From assembly GCF_002303925.1 (NCBI RefSeq), contig NZ_MRCS01000008.1, positions 62,001-126,000 on the forward strand: a DNA stretch of 64,000 nucleotides, in the 5' to 3' direction. Both the position numbers and the translations under genes were made by a program. This DNA comes from Pseudomonas sp. ACN8 (lineage in GTDB: Bacteria > Pseudomonadota > Gammaproteobacteria > Pseudomonadales > Pseudomonadaceae). This document shows positions 44,735 to 53,403 of this stretch, piece by piece. The stretch's first letter is position 1. Each line of letters begins with the position of its first letter. The notes under the pieces are model-generated. The model saw nothing but the letters and a program-made list of their open reading frames with translations. It had not been told where the DNA came from and did not search any database.

Positions 44735-45847
44735 GTGCATATCGCTGACATCACCATGTTCTACGCCCCTGCCAGCGGTGGCGTGCGCACTTATCTGGAT
44801 GCGAAGCACCGTCGCCTGGGCATCAAGCCGGGCATTCGCCACAGTTTGCTGATCCCCGGATCGTCCCTGGGCGAGCAGGATGGCATATTCACGGTTCCCG
44901 CCCCTGCCTTGCCCTTCGGCAAGGGCTATCGCTTTCCTCTGCGCCTGGCGCCCTGGCGCAATGTCCTGCAAGTCTTGCAACCCGATCTGATCGAAGTCGG
45001 CGACCCCTATCTCACCGCCTGGGCGGCGCTGGATGCGCGGCGGCAACTCGATGTGCCGGTCATCGGCTTCTATCACTCGGACCTGCCCCTGCTGGTCAGA
45101 AACCGTATGGGCAACTGGATAACCAACAACGTCGAGGCCTACGTCAGCAAGCTCTACGGCAACTTCGACCGGGTCCTGGCGCCCAGCCGGGTCATGGCCG
45201 ACAAGCTCACCGGGCTTGGGGTCAGGAATGTCTTCGTGCAGCCGTTGGGCGTTGACCTGCAAACCTTCAATCCTGACGCCAGAGACACCGGTCTGCGGGC
45301 CGAACTGGGCCTGGACGACAACACCCGCCTCTTGATCTTCGCCGGGCGCGGTTCCAAGGAAAAAAACCTGCCGGTACTGCTCGACTGCATGAAACACCTG
45401 GGCCGACGCTATCACCTGCTGCTGGTTGGCTCGTCGATGCCCACGGCCGTGCCGTCCAATGTGACGGTGATCGACGAGTTCTGCCCGGCAGCACAGGTGG
45501 CCCGCCTGATGGCCAGCGCCGACGCATTGCTCCACGCCGGCGATCAGGAAACCTTTGGTCTGGTGTTACTCGAAGCCATGGCCAGCGGAATACCGGTGGT
45601 GGCCGTGGCGGCAGGGGCCTTCGAGGAAATCGTTACCGAGAACTGCGGCCTTCTCTGCGCGCCGAACAATCCCGCCGCAATGGCCACCGCCGTTCGAGAA
45701 CTGTTCGGTTCGGGCAGCGTAGCCTTGGGACAACAAGCGCGATTACATGTCGAACGACATTACGCCTGGGATACGGTGGTCAACAGTTTGCTGCGGCACT
45801 ATCACGCCGTGCTCGGCAGCCAATGGCCGCTGACAGCCAATGGCTGA
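44735..45847 (+). CDS. Glycosyltransferase (GT4-type)
   Basis: A 370-residue GT-B glycosyltransferase of family GT4. The C-terminal half has the nucleotide-sugar part (LLIFAGRGSKEKNLPVLLDCM, LLVGSSMPTAVP) and the EX7E motif in ETFGLVLLEAMASGIPVVA. The acceptor and sugar are unknown; it has no membrane anchor. The start is GTG at 44735 with GGAGG ten bases upstream. The stop overlaps the start of the deacetylase by eight bases, so the two act together. Corresponds in position to PA4311-4312-type genes between pct and purU. Confidence 0.88.
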   Translation: MHIADITMFYAPASGGVRTYLDAKHRRLGIKPGIRHSLLIPGSSLGEQDGIFTVPAPALPFGKGYRFPLRLAPWRNVLQVLQPDLIEVGDPYLTAWAALDARRQLDVPVIGFYHSDLPLLVRNRMGNWITNNVEAYVSKLYGNFDRVLAPSRVMADKLTGLGVRNVFVQPLGVDLQTFNPDARDTGLRAELGLDDNTRLLIFAGRGSKEKNLPVLLDCMKHLGRRYHLLLVGSSMPTAVPSNVTVIDEFCPAAQVARLMASADALLHAGDQETFGLVLLEAMASGIPVVAVAAGAFEEIVTENCGLLCAPNNPAAMATAVRELFGSGSVALGQQARLHVERHYAWDTVVNSLLRHYHAVLGSQWPLTANG

Positions 45848-46736
45848 GCCCATGAACAGTCCCGCTTTGCTGTTGGTACTGCACGACGTGGCACCGCCCA
45901 CCTGGGTCGATTACCAACCGTTTGTCAAAGCCGTCGCCGCCTTGGGTGATGTGCCGATCACCTGGCTGGTGGTCCCGGACTTCCACAAACACAACAATCT
46001 GGACGCCCATCCGCAGTTTTGCCGCCAGCTCAGTGCCAGGCTCGCCCGGGGCGACGAGCTGGCACTGCATGGCTATTTCCATTGTGACGACGGGCCGATG
46101 AACCGCCATCCCCGCGAATGGTTCATGCGTCGGGTCTACACCCACGAAGGCGAATTTTACTGTGTGTCGCAGGAAGCCGCGCTCGCCCGCCTGCGTTCGG
46201 GCATCGAAATGTTCCACCGCCATGACTGGCCACTGGAGGGGTTCGTCGCCCCGGCCTGGCTGATGAGCCAAGGCACTCGCCAGGCATTGCGCCAATTGCC
46301 GTTGAGTTACACCAGTGACTCGCAACACCTATACCGGCTACCGGATTTCATCGCGGTCGAGGCGCCGGGGCTGGTCTGGAGCGCGCGCAGCGCCTTGCGC
46401 CGGGGTGTATCGAAGCTTGTCAGCGACGGGCGTGAACAGCGCTGGCAGCACGCCCCGGTGATTCGCCTGGGCCTGCACCCGGTGGACATGCGCCATGAGT
46501 TCTCGCGCGGATACTGGCTACAAACCCTGGAGCGCCTGCTCGACAACGGACGGGTGCCAATGACCAAGGCCCACTGGCTGGCGCTGCAAAACGACCGTAT
46601 GAGCCATGCTGCTGAAGTTGATAAAACTCAGGCAGGCTTGGGCTTGTCCTCGGATTCTTGCTGCAACTGTTCCCACAACCGCGCGGCGTCAGGAAACTCC
46701 GTACCGGTTTCAGGCCCCATATCATCCGGGTCGTAA
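45840..46736 (+). CDS. DUF2334 polysaccharide deacetylase-like protein
   Basis: A 298-residue protein of the DUF2334 branch of the NodB/deacetylase fold: LLVLHDVAPP holds the metal-binding Asp and His (LHD at 14-16) and the second motif is ELALHGYFHCD. It should remove acetyl or similar groups from a glycan made by the partner glycosyltransferase. The last 36 or so residues (from AAEVDKTQAG) run antisense through the small minus-strand gene at 46628 and look unlike the rest, so the true end may once have been earlier. Translation starts inside the end of the glycosyltransferase gene. Confidence 0.85.
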   Translation: MAEPMNSPALLLVLHDVAPPTWVDYQPFVKAVAALGDVPITWLVVPDFHKHNNLDAHPQFCRQLSARLARGDELALHGYFHCDDGPMNRHPREWFMRRVYTHEGEFYCVSQEAALARLRSGIEMFHRHDWPLEGFVAPAWLMSQGTRQALRQLPLSYTSDSQHLYRLPDFIAVEAPGLVWSARSALRRGVSKLVSDGREQRWQHAPVIRLGLHPVDMRHEFSRGYWLQTLERLLDNGRVPMTKAHWLALQNDRMSHAAEVDKTQAGLGLSSDSCCNCSHNRAASGNSVPVSGPISSGS

Positions 46737-46804
46737 CGGCTCAGGCAACCTTCGCCCAGCGTGGCCGGGGCCTTGGAGGTGGCTTTGTCCAGCGGATCGG
46801 CCAT
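46628..46804 (-). CDS. Small conserved protein, unknown function
   Basis: A 58-residue acidic protein (MADPLDKATSKAPATLGEG...). It has no recognisable domain but reads as a real coding frame: GAGGA lies seven bases before the ATG, and it sits 86 bases behind purU on the same strand. The last third (AARLWEQLQQESEDKPKPA) is helical and charged. Its 3' end is overlapped for 109 bases by the C-terminal codons of the convergent deacetylase gene. A position analogous to PA4313 is possible but unconfirmed. Confidence 0.65.
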   Translation of the reverse strand: MADPLDKATSKAPATLGEGCLSRYDPDDMGPETGTEFPDAARLWEQLQQESEDKPKPA

Positions 46805-46890
46805 GGTCATGTCCTCGGTGCGGAAACGGCGAAGGGCCTGAAGCGATTGAACGCCCAGGCCCTTCGAATTTCAACTGTGACGTACGTCCG

Positions 46891-47739
46891 TCAGAAGACG
46901 ACGGTCTTGTTGCCATGCACCAGCACGCGGTCTTCCAGGTGATAACGCAAGCCACGAGCCAGCACCATTTTCTCGACATCGCGGCCGAAGCGCACCATGT
47001 CTTCGATGCTGTCGCTGTGGCTGACGCGCACCACGTCCTGTTCGATGATCGGGCCGGCATCCAGCTCTTCGGTCACATAGTGGCAAGTCGCGCCGATCAG
47101 CTTCACGCCACGCAGGGAGGCCTGGTGGTACGGCTTGGCGCCGACGAACGACGGCAGGAAGCTGTGGTGAATGTTGATGACCTTGTGCGCGTATTCGCTG
47201 CACAGCTCGGGCGGCAGGATCTGCATGTAGCGGGCAAGCACCACCACTTCGGCGTCGTGCTGTTTGACCAGGCGCGAAACCTCGGCAAAAGCCGGCTGCT
47301 TGTCCTGCGGATTGACCGGGACGTGGTAGTACGGAATACCGTGCCACTCCACCATGCTGCGCAAGTCATCATGGTTGGAAATCACACAGGAAATTTCGCA
47401 GTCCAGTTCATCGCTGTGCCAGCGGTGCAGCAAGTCGGCCAGGCAGTGCGACTCGCGGCTGGCCATCAGGACGACGCGCTTCTTTTGCTCGGTATCGGTG
47501 ATGCGCCAGTCCATCGAGAACTCTTCGGCGATCGGGGCAAAGGCTTCACGAAACGCTTCGATACCAAATGGCAGGGAGTCGGCACGGATTTCGTGACGCA
47601 TGAAGAACCAGCCACTGAGATTGTCCGAGTGATGGCTCGCTTCAGTGATCCAGCCGTTGTGTGATGCCAGAAAGTTACTGACTTTGGCAACGATGCCAAC
47701 ACGGTCCGGGCAAGAAATCACCAGACGAAAAGTGCGCAT
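46891..47739 (-). CDS. purU: Formyltetrahydrofolate deformylase
   Basis: A 282-residue enzyme releasing formate and tetrahydrofolate from 10-formyl-THF. An N-terminal ACT domain (about 4-85) precedes the formyltransferase domain (about 90-282), with the Asn-x-His of INIHHSFLPSF (Asn189, His191) and the Asp228 of EELDAGPII as catalytic residues. It works in one-carbon balance, linking to the gcv operon by supplying or draining C1 units. It is divergent from mvaT. The start at 47739 (MRTFRLVIS) is chosen. Corresponds to purU1 (PA4314). Confidence 0.95.
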   Translation of the reverse strand: MRTFRLVISCPDRVGIVAKVSNFLASHNGWITEASHHSDNLSGWFFMRHEIRADSLPFGIEAFREAFAPIAEEFSMDWRITDTEQKKRVVLMASRESHCLADLLHRWHSDELDCEISCVISNHDDLRSMVEWHGIPYYHVPVNPQDKQPAFAEVSRLVKQHDAEVVVLARYMQILPPELCSEYAHKVINIHHSFLPSFVGAKPYHQASLRGVKLIGATCHYVTEELDAGPIIEQDVVRVSHSDSIEDMVRFGRDVEKMVLARGLRYHLEDRVLVHGNKTVVF

Positions 47740-47965
47740 GAGGGGGAAACTCCAGAACTTCGCAAAGGCCGCCATTCTAGCGATTGCGCAGCAAAACTGC
47801 AGTATTGTTGACGTTTCTCCCTGCCGGAAGGTCGATGCGGCAGGGTGGGCAGTACCGGTACCGGTTCGCCCGGATGCTCTAGCGGTACCGGCCAATTGTT
47901 AGTTTATGTATATCTGACAGACCTGGACCACACTAATAACTGCATTTACCAATGCGCGCGCCCTT

Positions 47966-48030
47966 CCCCGGCAATTAAATTAAATAAACTTGCCTTAAAT
48001 GTTTACTTGATGAAACACCGTGACTATTAT
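47966..48030. promoter_or_regulatory. AT-rich tract upstream of mvaT
   Basis: A stretch rich in A and T (such as AATTAAATTAAATAAAC and TTAAATGTTTACTTGATG) in an otherwise GC-rich area, 50-110 bases before the mvaT ATG. MvaT and its relatives bind AT-rich, stiff DNA and repress their own genes, so this is the likely autoregulatory site. The link is inferred. Confidence 0.55.
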
Positions 48031-48077
48031 TGCCGCACTGTCACCTGCCATCCTGCGCACAACATAAGGTAGTCACC

Positions 48078-48455
48078 ATGTCCTTGATCAACGAATATCG
48101 CGCCACCGAAGAAGCTATCAAAGAGCTGCAAGCCCGTTTGAAGAACCTGTCCCAAGACGACAAACTGCAAACCGAGCTGGAATTCGAAGGCAAACTGCGC
48201 ACCCTGATGGGTGAATACTCCAAGTCCCTGCGTGACATCATCGCGCTGCTGGATCCGGAATCCAAAACCAAGGCACCACGCGGCGGCGCAGTGAAAACTA
48301 CCGGCACCAAGCGTGCTCGCAAAGTTAAACAATACAAAAACCCGCACAACGGTGAAGTCATCGAAACCAAAGGTGGCAACCACAAGACTCTGAAAGAGTG
48401 GAAAGCCAAGTGGGGCGGTGACGTGGTGGAAGGCTGGGCTACCCTGCTGGGCTAA
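48078..48455 (+). CDS. mvaT: H-NS-like nucleoid protein MvaT
   Basis: A 125-residue xenogeneic silencer. The N-terminal coiled coil (about 1-60, EYRATEEAIKELQARLKNLSQDDK) dimerises, and the C-terminal DNA-binding domain (about 80-125) has the minor-groove loop of KGGN in VIETKGGNHKTLKEWKAKWG. MvaU is the main alternative; the location between purU and sbcB matches PA4315 (mvaT). The start at 48078 (MSLINEYRA) is chosen over an upstream in-frame codon. A good terminator follows. Confidence 0.96.
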   Translation: MSLINEYRATEEAIKELQARLKNLSQDDKLQTELEFEGKLRTLMGEYSKSLRDIIALLDPESKTKAPRGGAVKTTGTKRARKVKQYKNPHNGEVIETKGGNHKTLKEWKAKWGGDVVEGWATLLG

Positions 48456-48494
48456 GCCCCAGAGCTTGTCGCAGATGGATCCGTGACAAAAAAT

Positions 48495-48522
48495 AACGCC
48501 AGCAAATGCTGGCGTTTTTTTA
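48495..48522 (+). terminator. Intrinsic terminator of mvaT
   Basis: AACGCCAGC and GCTGGCGTT pair around a short loop and are followed by a T-run. Confidence 0.95.
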
Positions 48523-48554
48523 TGCGCGGCTTTTAAGCCCAGGCATGTTCGATT

Positions 48555-49985
48555 TCAAAGACTCAAACGCTGGCGCAGTCCCTGGACATAATCCTGCCAT
48601 TCAACGAGCACCCCCTGCTGAAACCCAGTAGCACTAACGCTCAATTGGGCCGCGGCGTCCACAAAACTATCAAGGGTATTTGGCGCACCCCATTCAGGGT
48701 CTGACAAACGCTTCTGACAGAATATTCGCCAGCGTTTTTGCTCTTCGGAATTCAACGTATCGGGAAAGTTGCGTGCGCGATATCGAAACAGCAATTCAGG
48801 CAGACGCTCGTCATCGAAAGGCCACTGCTCTTGTGCCAATTGCATCGGGTCAACGGTTCTGACTTGTTCACACAATCGCCGATCCCGGTCACCGATAAAT
48901 CCATCGTATAACTGTTGCTCCGGATCCTGACTCTGGGAAAAATCTTCGCGGGCATAAATAGTCAGGACTTTATCCAGCCAAACTTTCCGGGCGTCATTGA
49001 GCTGCGACACCCTCTGCTGATACAGCGCCATATCCAGACCCAGACGCTGCTGATCTTCCTGGCGAAGTACCGACAACGGTGCCACTACCGGGCACTTGTT
49101 GATGTGAATCAGCTTCAACGGCACCGGCAACTCGCCTTCGGCCAGTTCGTCGCGGCGGGTATACAAGCGCTGGCGCAAACTTTCGGCATCCAGATCGAGC
49201 AGGCCCTGGGGATCGAGGTGCAAGTCACAGACAATCAGGGCGTTTTTGTTGCGTGGGTGCCAGGCCAGCGGCAACACCACCCCCACATAGTTGCGCGCGG
49301 CTGAAAAACGTCCGGAAACATGTACCAAAGGTTGCAGCAGGCGTATCTGGTCCATGACTTTCTGTTTGCTGCGCAGTTGAAACAGCCAGTCGTACAACTT
49401 CGGTTGTTTTTCCCGTATCAGGCGCGCCAGGGCGATCGTCGCGCGTACGTCCGACAGTGCTTCGTGGGCATTGCCATGATCGATGCCATTGGCAGCGGTC
49501 AGGCGTTCGAGCTTGAGCGTGACCCGCCCCTCGTCATCGGTCGGCCAGACCAGGCCATCGGGGCGCAAGGCATAGGCCGCGCGCACCACATCGATCAGGT
49601 CCCAGCGGCTGTTGCCGCCCTGCCACTCCCGCGCATAGGGGTCGAAAAAGTTTCGGTACAGGCTGTAGCGGGTCATCTCGTCATCGAAACGCAAGGTGTT
49701 ATACCCCGCGCCACAAGTACCGGGCGCAGCGAGCTGGGCATGCACCCGGGTCATGAAATCGGCTTCGCTCAAGCCTTGCGCCTGCAGTTGCCCGGGAGTG
49801 ATCCCCGTGATCGCGCAGGCAGCCGGATGCGGCAGGATGTCATCACTGGGCTGGCAGTAAAGATTGACCGGTTCGTCGATTTCATTGAGATCGAAGTCAG
49901 TGCGCAGGCCGGCCATTTGCAACGGACGGTCGCAACGGGGGTTGATGCCAGTCGTTTCGTAGTCGTACCAGAAGATGGAGGTCAC
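48555..49985 (-). CDS. sbcB: Exodeoxyribonuclease I
   Basis: A 476-residue 3'-to-5' exonuclease on single-stranded DNA. The N-terminal DEDDh domain starts with Asp8 and Glu10 in FWYDYETTG and includes the HEALSDVRATI motif; the ExoI SH3-like and C-terminal domains follow. It acts in recombination and mismatch repair. The start is GTG at 49985 (MTSIFWYD). It converges with mvaT and diverges from the RDD gene. Corresponds to PA4316. Confidence 0.97.
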   Translation of the reverse strand: MTSIFWYDYETTGINPRCDRPLQMAGLRTDFDLNEIDEPVNLYCQPSDDILPHPAACAITGITPGQLQAQGLSEADFMTRVHAQLAAPGTCGAGYNTLRFDDEMTRYSLYRNFFDPYAREWQGGNSRWDLIDVVRAAYALRPDGLVWPTDDEGRVTLKLERLTAANGIDHGNAHEALSDVRATIALARLIREKQPKLYDWLFQLRSKQKVMDQIRLLQPLVHVSGRFSAARNYVGVVLPLAWHPRNKNALIVCDLHLDPQGLLDLDAESLRQRLYTRRDELAEGELPVPLKLIHINKCPVVAPLSVLRQEDQQRLGLDMALYQQRVSQLNDARKVWLDKVLTIYAREDFSQSQDPEQQLYDGFIGDRDRRLCEQVRTVDPMQLAQEQWPFDDERLPELLFRYRARNFPDTLNSEEQKRWRIFCQKRLSDPEWGAPNTLDSFVDAAAQLSVSATGFQQGVLVEWQDYVQGLRQRLSL

Positions 49986-50172
49986 GGGCGATTCCTGAAC
50001 TGAAGATCGGCAAAGTCTAGGCGTTCACCTCCCGCCCCGGCCAGTAGTCTTGTCATTCAAGCACCTTGCACGACTCACCATGCAATACATAGTTATGTCG
50101 TTTCCCCCCGTATAGGCTGCTAGCATCGAATGGGTACACAATCCCGATCCAGGCCACATCATCAGGTTGCCC

Positions 50173-50898
50173 ATGCTCCAGACCACAGCACTGCCAGGGA
50201 CTGCGCCGCTGTCACCGCCGCTGGATACGCGGTATCAGGTCGAAACGCCGGAGGGCGTCGACCTGCCACTGCGGCCGGCCGGGCTGATGGTTCGTGCGCT
50301 GGCATTCTCCATCGATCTTGGTTTGCGCGGCCTGGTCCTGGGCGTGCTGCTCCTTGCACTGGCAATGCTCGGCAAACTGGGCGCCGGGCTCGGCTCGATC
50401 CTGCTGTTCATGGTCAGCTGGTGGTACATGGTGCTGTTCGAGGTGCTGAACCACGGCCGCTCGCCGGGCAAGCAATGGATGGGCTTGCGGGTGGTGCACG
50501 ACGATGGCACCCCGGTCGGCTGGTCCGCGTCGCTGCTGCGCAACCTGCTGCGCGTTGTCGACCTGCTGCCGTTTGGTTACTTCCTCGGGGCCATCAGTTG
50601 CCTGCAACACCCGCACTTCAAGCGCCTCGGCGATATCGCCGCCGGGACCCTGGTGATCTACCGCGAACGACCGCACACCCGCCCCCAGCTCCCCGAAGTC
50701 CAGCCTCGCAGCCCGGCCTTTGTCCTGACACTCACCGAGCAACGGGCCATCCTCGGGTTTGCCGAGCGCCAGGGTGAACTCTCCGAAGCGCGGGTCATTG
50801 AACTGGCTTCGATTCTCGCCCACCCCTTGAACGTCCAGCCACCGCAAGCGGTGACCGAGCTCAACGGCATCGCGCGCGGCTTGTTGGGGCCGACATGA
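50173..50898 (+). CDS. RDD-family membrane protein, MoxR operon gene 1
   Basis: A 241-residue membrane protein with the RDD motif (PAGLMVRALAFSIDLGLRG) and three or so hydrophobic segments (about 45-70, 74-92, 118-135); the C-terminal 70 residues are soluble. Unlike the RDD protein at 9819, this one belongs to an operon. The ATG at 50173 is taken over an in-frame TTG at 50167. The stop overlaps the next gene (ATGA). Function is unknown; in such MoxR operons it probably works at the inner membrane. Confidence 0.85.
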   Translation: MLQTTALPGTAPLSPPLDTRYQVETPEGVDLPLRPAGLMVRALAFSIDLGLRGLVLGVLLLALAMLGKLGAGLGSILLFMVSWWYMVLFEVLNHGRSPGKQWMGLRVVHDDGTPVGWSASLLRNLLRVVDLLPFGYFLGAISCLQHPHFKRLGDIAAGTLVIYRERPHTRPQLPEVQPRSPAFVLTLTEQRAILGFAERQGELSEARVIELASILAHPLNVQPPQAVTELNGIARGLLGPT

Positions 50899-51872
50899 AG
50901 CAAAGCCTTTTTGAACGCCGGTACAAGGCCGAATGGGAGGATTTCAACCACCTGCTCGAACAGTTGGAACGGGACGGCAAAGCCACCGACGCCGGCACAT
51001 TCCCGAAGGACTACCGACGCCTCTGCCAACACCTGGCACTGGCACGGGAGCGTGGCTACAGCAGTTTCCTGATCGACTCCTTGCAGCAACAGGTGCTGCG
51101 CGGACACCAACAGCTTTACCGTCATCGCAGCGGTTTGGGGGCCAATGTGCTGGCGTTCATCCTGGCCGACTTTCCGCGACTGGTTCGCGAACAGTGGCGC
51201 TTCGTCCTCGCCGCCTGCCTGATGTTCTTTGGCAGTCTGGCCGGCTTCGCGCTGTTGGTGTACCTGTACCCGGAGCTGGTCTACAACCTGATCCCTGCCG
51301 CGCAGGTCAGCGAGATGCAAAGCATGTACGACCCCGTTGCCGGTCACCTCGGGCGCACGGCGGAGCGAGCCGCCAGTGAGGACTGGGCGATGTTCGGCTA
51401 CTACATCATGCACAACATCGGCATTGCCTTTCAGACCTTCGCCAGCGGTTTGCTGTTCGGGTTGGGCAGTGTGTTTTTCCTGATTTTCAACGGCCTGATG
51501 ATCGGGGCGGTGGCCGGGCACCTGACCTACGTCGGCTACGGGCAAACCTTCTGGTCATTCGTGATCGGCCACGGTGCTTTCGAACTCAGCGCCATCGCCC
51601 TGGCCGGAGCCGCCGGTCTGAAACTGGGCTGGGCCTTGGTCGCCCCGGGGCGCCTGCCACGGGCCGAGGCCTTGCGATTGGCGGCGCGCAAGAGCGTGCT
51701 GCTGATCTGCGGGGTCATGCTGTTTCTGTTGATCGCGGCCTTTATCGAAGCCTATTGGTCGTCGATGACCGGTCCTTCGCGCCAGACCAAGTACCTGGTC
51801 GGCGCGGCGCTCTGGCTGCTGGTGGTGGTTTATCTCGTGTTCGCCGGACGTTACCGCCATGCGCCTGAGTGA
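50895..51872 (+). CDS. SpoIIM-type membrane protein, operon gene 2
   Basis: A 325-residue inner-membrane protein of the DUF95/SpoIIM family with about five membrane helices (105-125, 180-200, 205-225, 268-288 and 300-318) behind a soluble N-terminus. The family core is FGYYIMHNIGIAFQTFASGLLFGLGS and GHGAFELSAIALAGAAGLKLG. In Bacillus, SpoIIM is part of a peptidoglycan machine; the bacterial role outside spores is not established. The start overlaps gene 1 and its end overlaps gene 3 by 14 bases. Confidence 0.88.
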   Translation: MKQSLFERRYKAEWEDFNHLLEQLERDGKATDAGTFPKDYRRLCQHLALARERGYSSFLIDSLQQQVLRGHQQLYRHRSGLGANVLAFILADFPRLVREQWRFVLAACLMFFGSLAGFALLVYLYPELVYNLIPAAQVSEMQSMYDPVAGHLGRTAERAASEDWAMFGYYIMHNIGIAFQTFASGLLFGLGSVFFLIFNGLMIGAVAGHLTYVGYGQTFWSFVIGHGAFELSAIALAGAAGLKLGWALVAPGRLPRAEALRLAARKSVLLICGVMLFLLIAAFIEAYWSSMTGPSRQTKYLVGAALWLLVVVYLVFAGRYRHAPE

Positions 51873-53403
51873 CGCCACGGTGGTGATTCGCCCACGCTCG
51901 ACCTGGGAAGCCATGGACCTCGGGGTGCTCCTGAGCCAGCGCCATCGACGTCTGTTGATGACCAGTTGGGCCTTGGTCACCTTGCCGGTTTTCGCGCTGC
52001 TCAGTTGGGGGTTCTGGGACTCGCCCTCTCTCGCCGTGTTCATTTTCTGGTGGCTGAAGCCGGCGTTCGAACGCCTGCCTTTGTACATCCTGTCCCAGGC
52101 GATGTTCGGTGAAACGCCCACGCTCAAGCAGGCCCTGCACCAATGGCCACGCCTGCTCAAACCGCAATTGCTGGCCAGCCTGACCTGGCGACGCCTGAGT
52201 TTGACCCGCAGTTTCGTGATGCCGGTGGTGCAACTCGAAGGACTCAACGGACAGCAACGGCAACAGCGCCTGCAGGTGTTGTTGCAGCGAGACGCCGGCA
52301 CCGCACGCTGGCTGACGATCATCGGCGCGCACCTGGAAGGCGCATTGTGGATCGGCTTGATGGTGTTGTTCTATCTGCTGCTGCCACAACAGGTCGCGCT
52401 CGACTGGAGCTGGCAGTCGCTGATCTCGGCGGCCGCCCAGGACTGGCGCTGGCTGGAACACTTGACCAACGCCTTTTATGCACTGGTGCTGGTGGTCTGG
52501 GAACCGACCTATGTCGCCTGCGGTTTCAGCCTGTACCTGAACCGGCGCACCGTGCTGGAGGCCTGGGACATCGAACTGGTGTTCCGCCGAATGCGCCAGC
52601 GTCTGGTCAGTGCAAGCGCTGTCCTGTTGATGGCCGTGATTGTGCTGTTGCCGACCACTCACAGCCTGTGGGCCGCCGAATTGCCCATTTCACCCGACAG
52701 CCCGCGCCTGCTGGACCAGCCCCTGACCAGCCAGGCCTCCAGGGACAGCATCAAGTCGATCCTCGAACAGCCGCCCTTCAAGAACCGGGAGTCGGTCACG
52801 CGCTACCGCTTTGGCGAAGAGCGACCGAGTGCTGAAACTCCGGACGATGGCAAGACACCGCAATGGTTGAAGGACCTGCTGAAGCTGTTCGAGGGGCAAC
52901 GCTTCGGGGCATTGGCGACCCTGATTGAAATCTTACTGTGGGGCCTCGTCATGGGTGCCGTCGGCCTGTTGATCTGGCGCTATCGCGACTGGTTGCAGGC
53001 CTTCGTCAGCCGCCGACCAATCCCCGACAGCAAAGCCACGCGACCGTTACCTCAGCAGGCATTCGGCATGGACCTCAAGCCCGAATCCCTGCCCGCCGAC
53101 ATCGCCGCCCACGCTGAAAGTCTTTGGCAGAGTCATCCACGCGAAGCGCTTGGTTTGCTTTATCGCGCCCTGCTCAGCCGTCTGTTGCACGACTTCAACA
53201 TCGCGCTCAAGTCCGCCGACACCGAAGGCCAGGTGCTTCGGCGTGTAGAGCTACTGCAGCAGCCAGCCTTGCTGGCCTACAGCCAAAACCTGACCGGACA
53301 CTGGCAAAACATGGCCTACGGGCATCGTCTGCCGCCTGCTCAGGTGCAGCAGGAACTGTGTAACGGCTGGCGTATCCTGTTCGGCACGGAGGCTGTCCGT
53401 TGA
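51859..53403 (+). CDS. DUF4129 membrane protein, operon gene 3
   Basis: A 514-residue protein. The N-terminal half holds several membrane segments (about 35-50, 150-175, 200-225 and 250-270), then a long soluble stretch, another membrane helix (about 355-378), and a C-terminal DUF4129 domain (about 415-510: LWQSHPREALGLLYRALLSRLLHDF). Such proteins accompany MoxR ATPases and may be assembly or chaperone partners. The start overlaps the SpoIIM gene by 14 bases and the end overlaps the DUF4350 gene by four. Confidence 0.85.
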   Translation: MRLSDATVVIRPRSTWEAMDLGVLLSQRHRRLLMTSWALVTLPVFALLSWGFWDSPSLAVFIFWWLKPAFERLPLYILSQAMFGETPTLKQALHQWPRLLKPQLLASLTWRRLSLTRSFVMPVVQLEGLNGQQRQQRLQVLLQRDAGTARWLTIIGAHLEGALWIGLMVLFYLLLPQQVALDWSWQSLISAAAQDWRWLEHLTNAFYALVLVVWEPTYVACGFSLYLNRRTVLEAWDIELVFRRMRQRLVSASAVLLMAVIVLLPTTHSLWAAELPISPDSPRLLDQPLTSQASRDSIKSILEQPPFKNRESVTRYRFGEERPSAETPDDGKTPQWLKDLLKLFEGQRFGALATLIEILLWGLVMGAVGLLIWRYRDWLQAFVSRRPIPDSKATRPLPQQAFGMDLKPESLPADIAAHAESLWQSHPREALGLLYRALLSRLLHDFNIALKSADTEGQVLRRVELLQQPALLAYSQNLTGHWQNMAYGHRLPPAQVQQELCNGWRILFGTEAVR

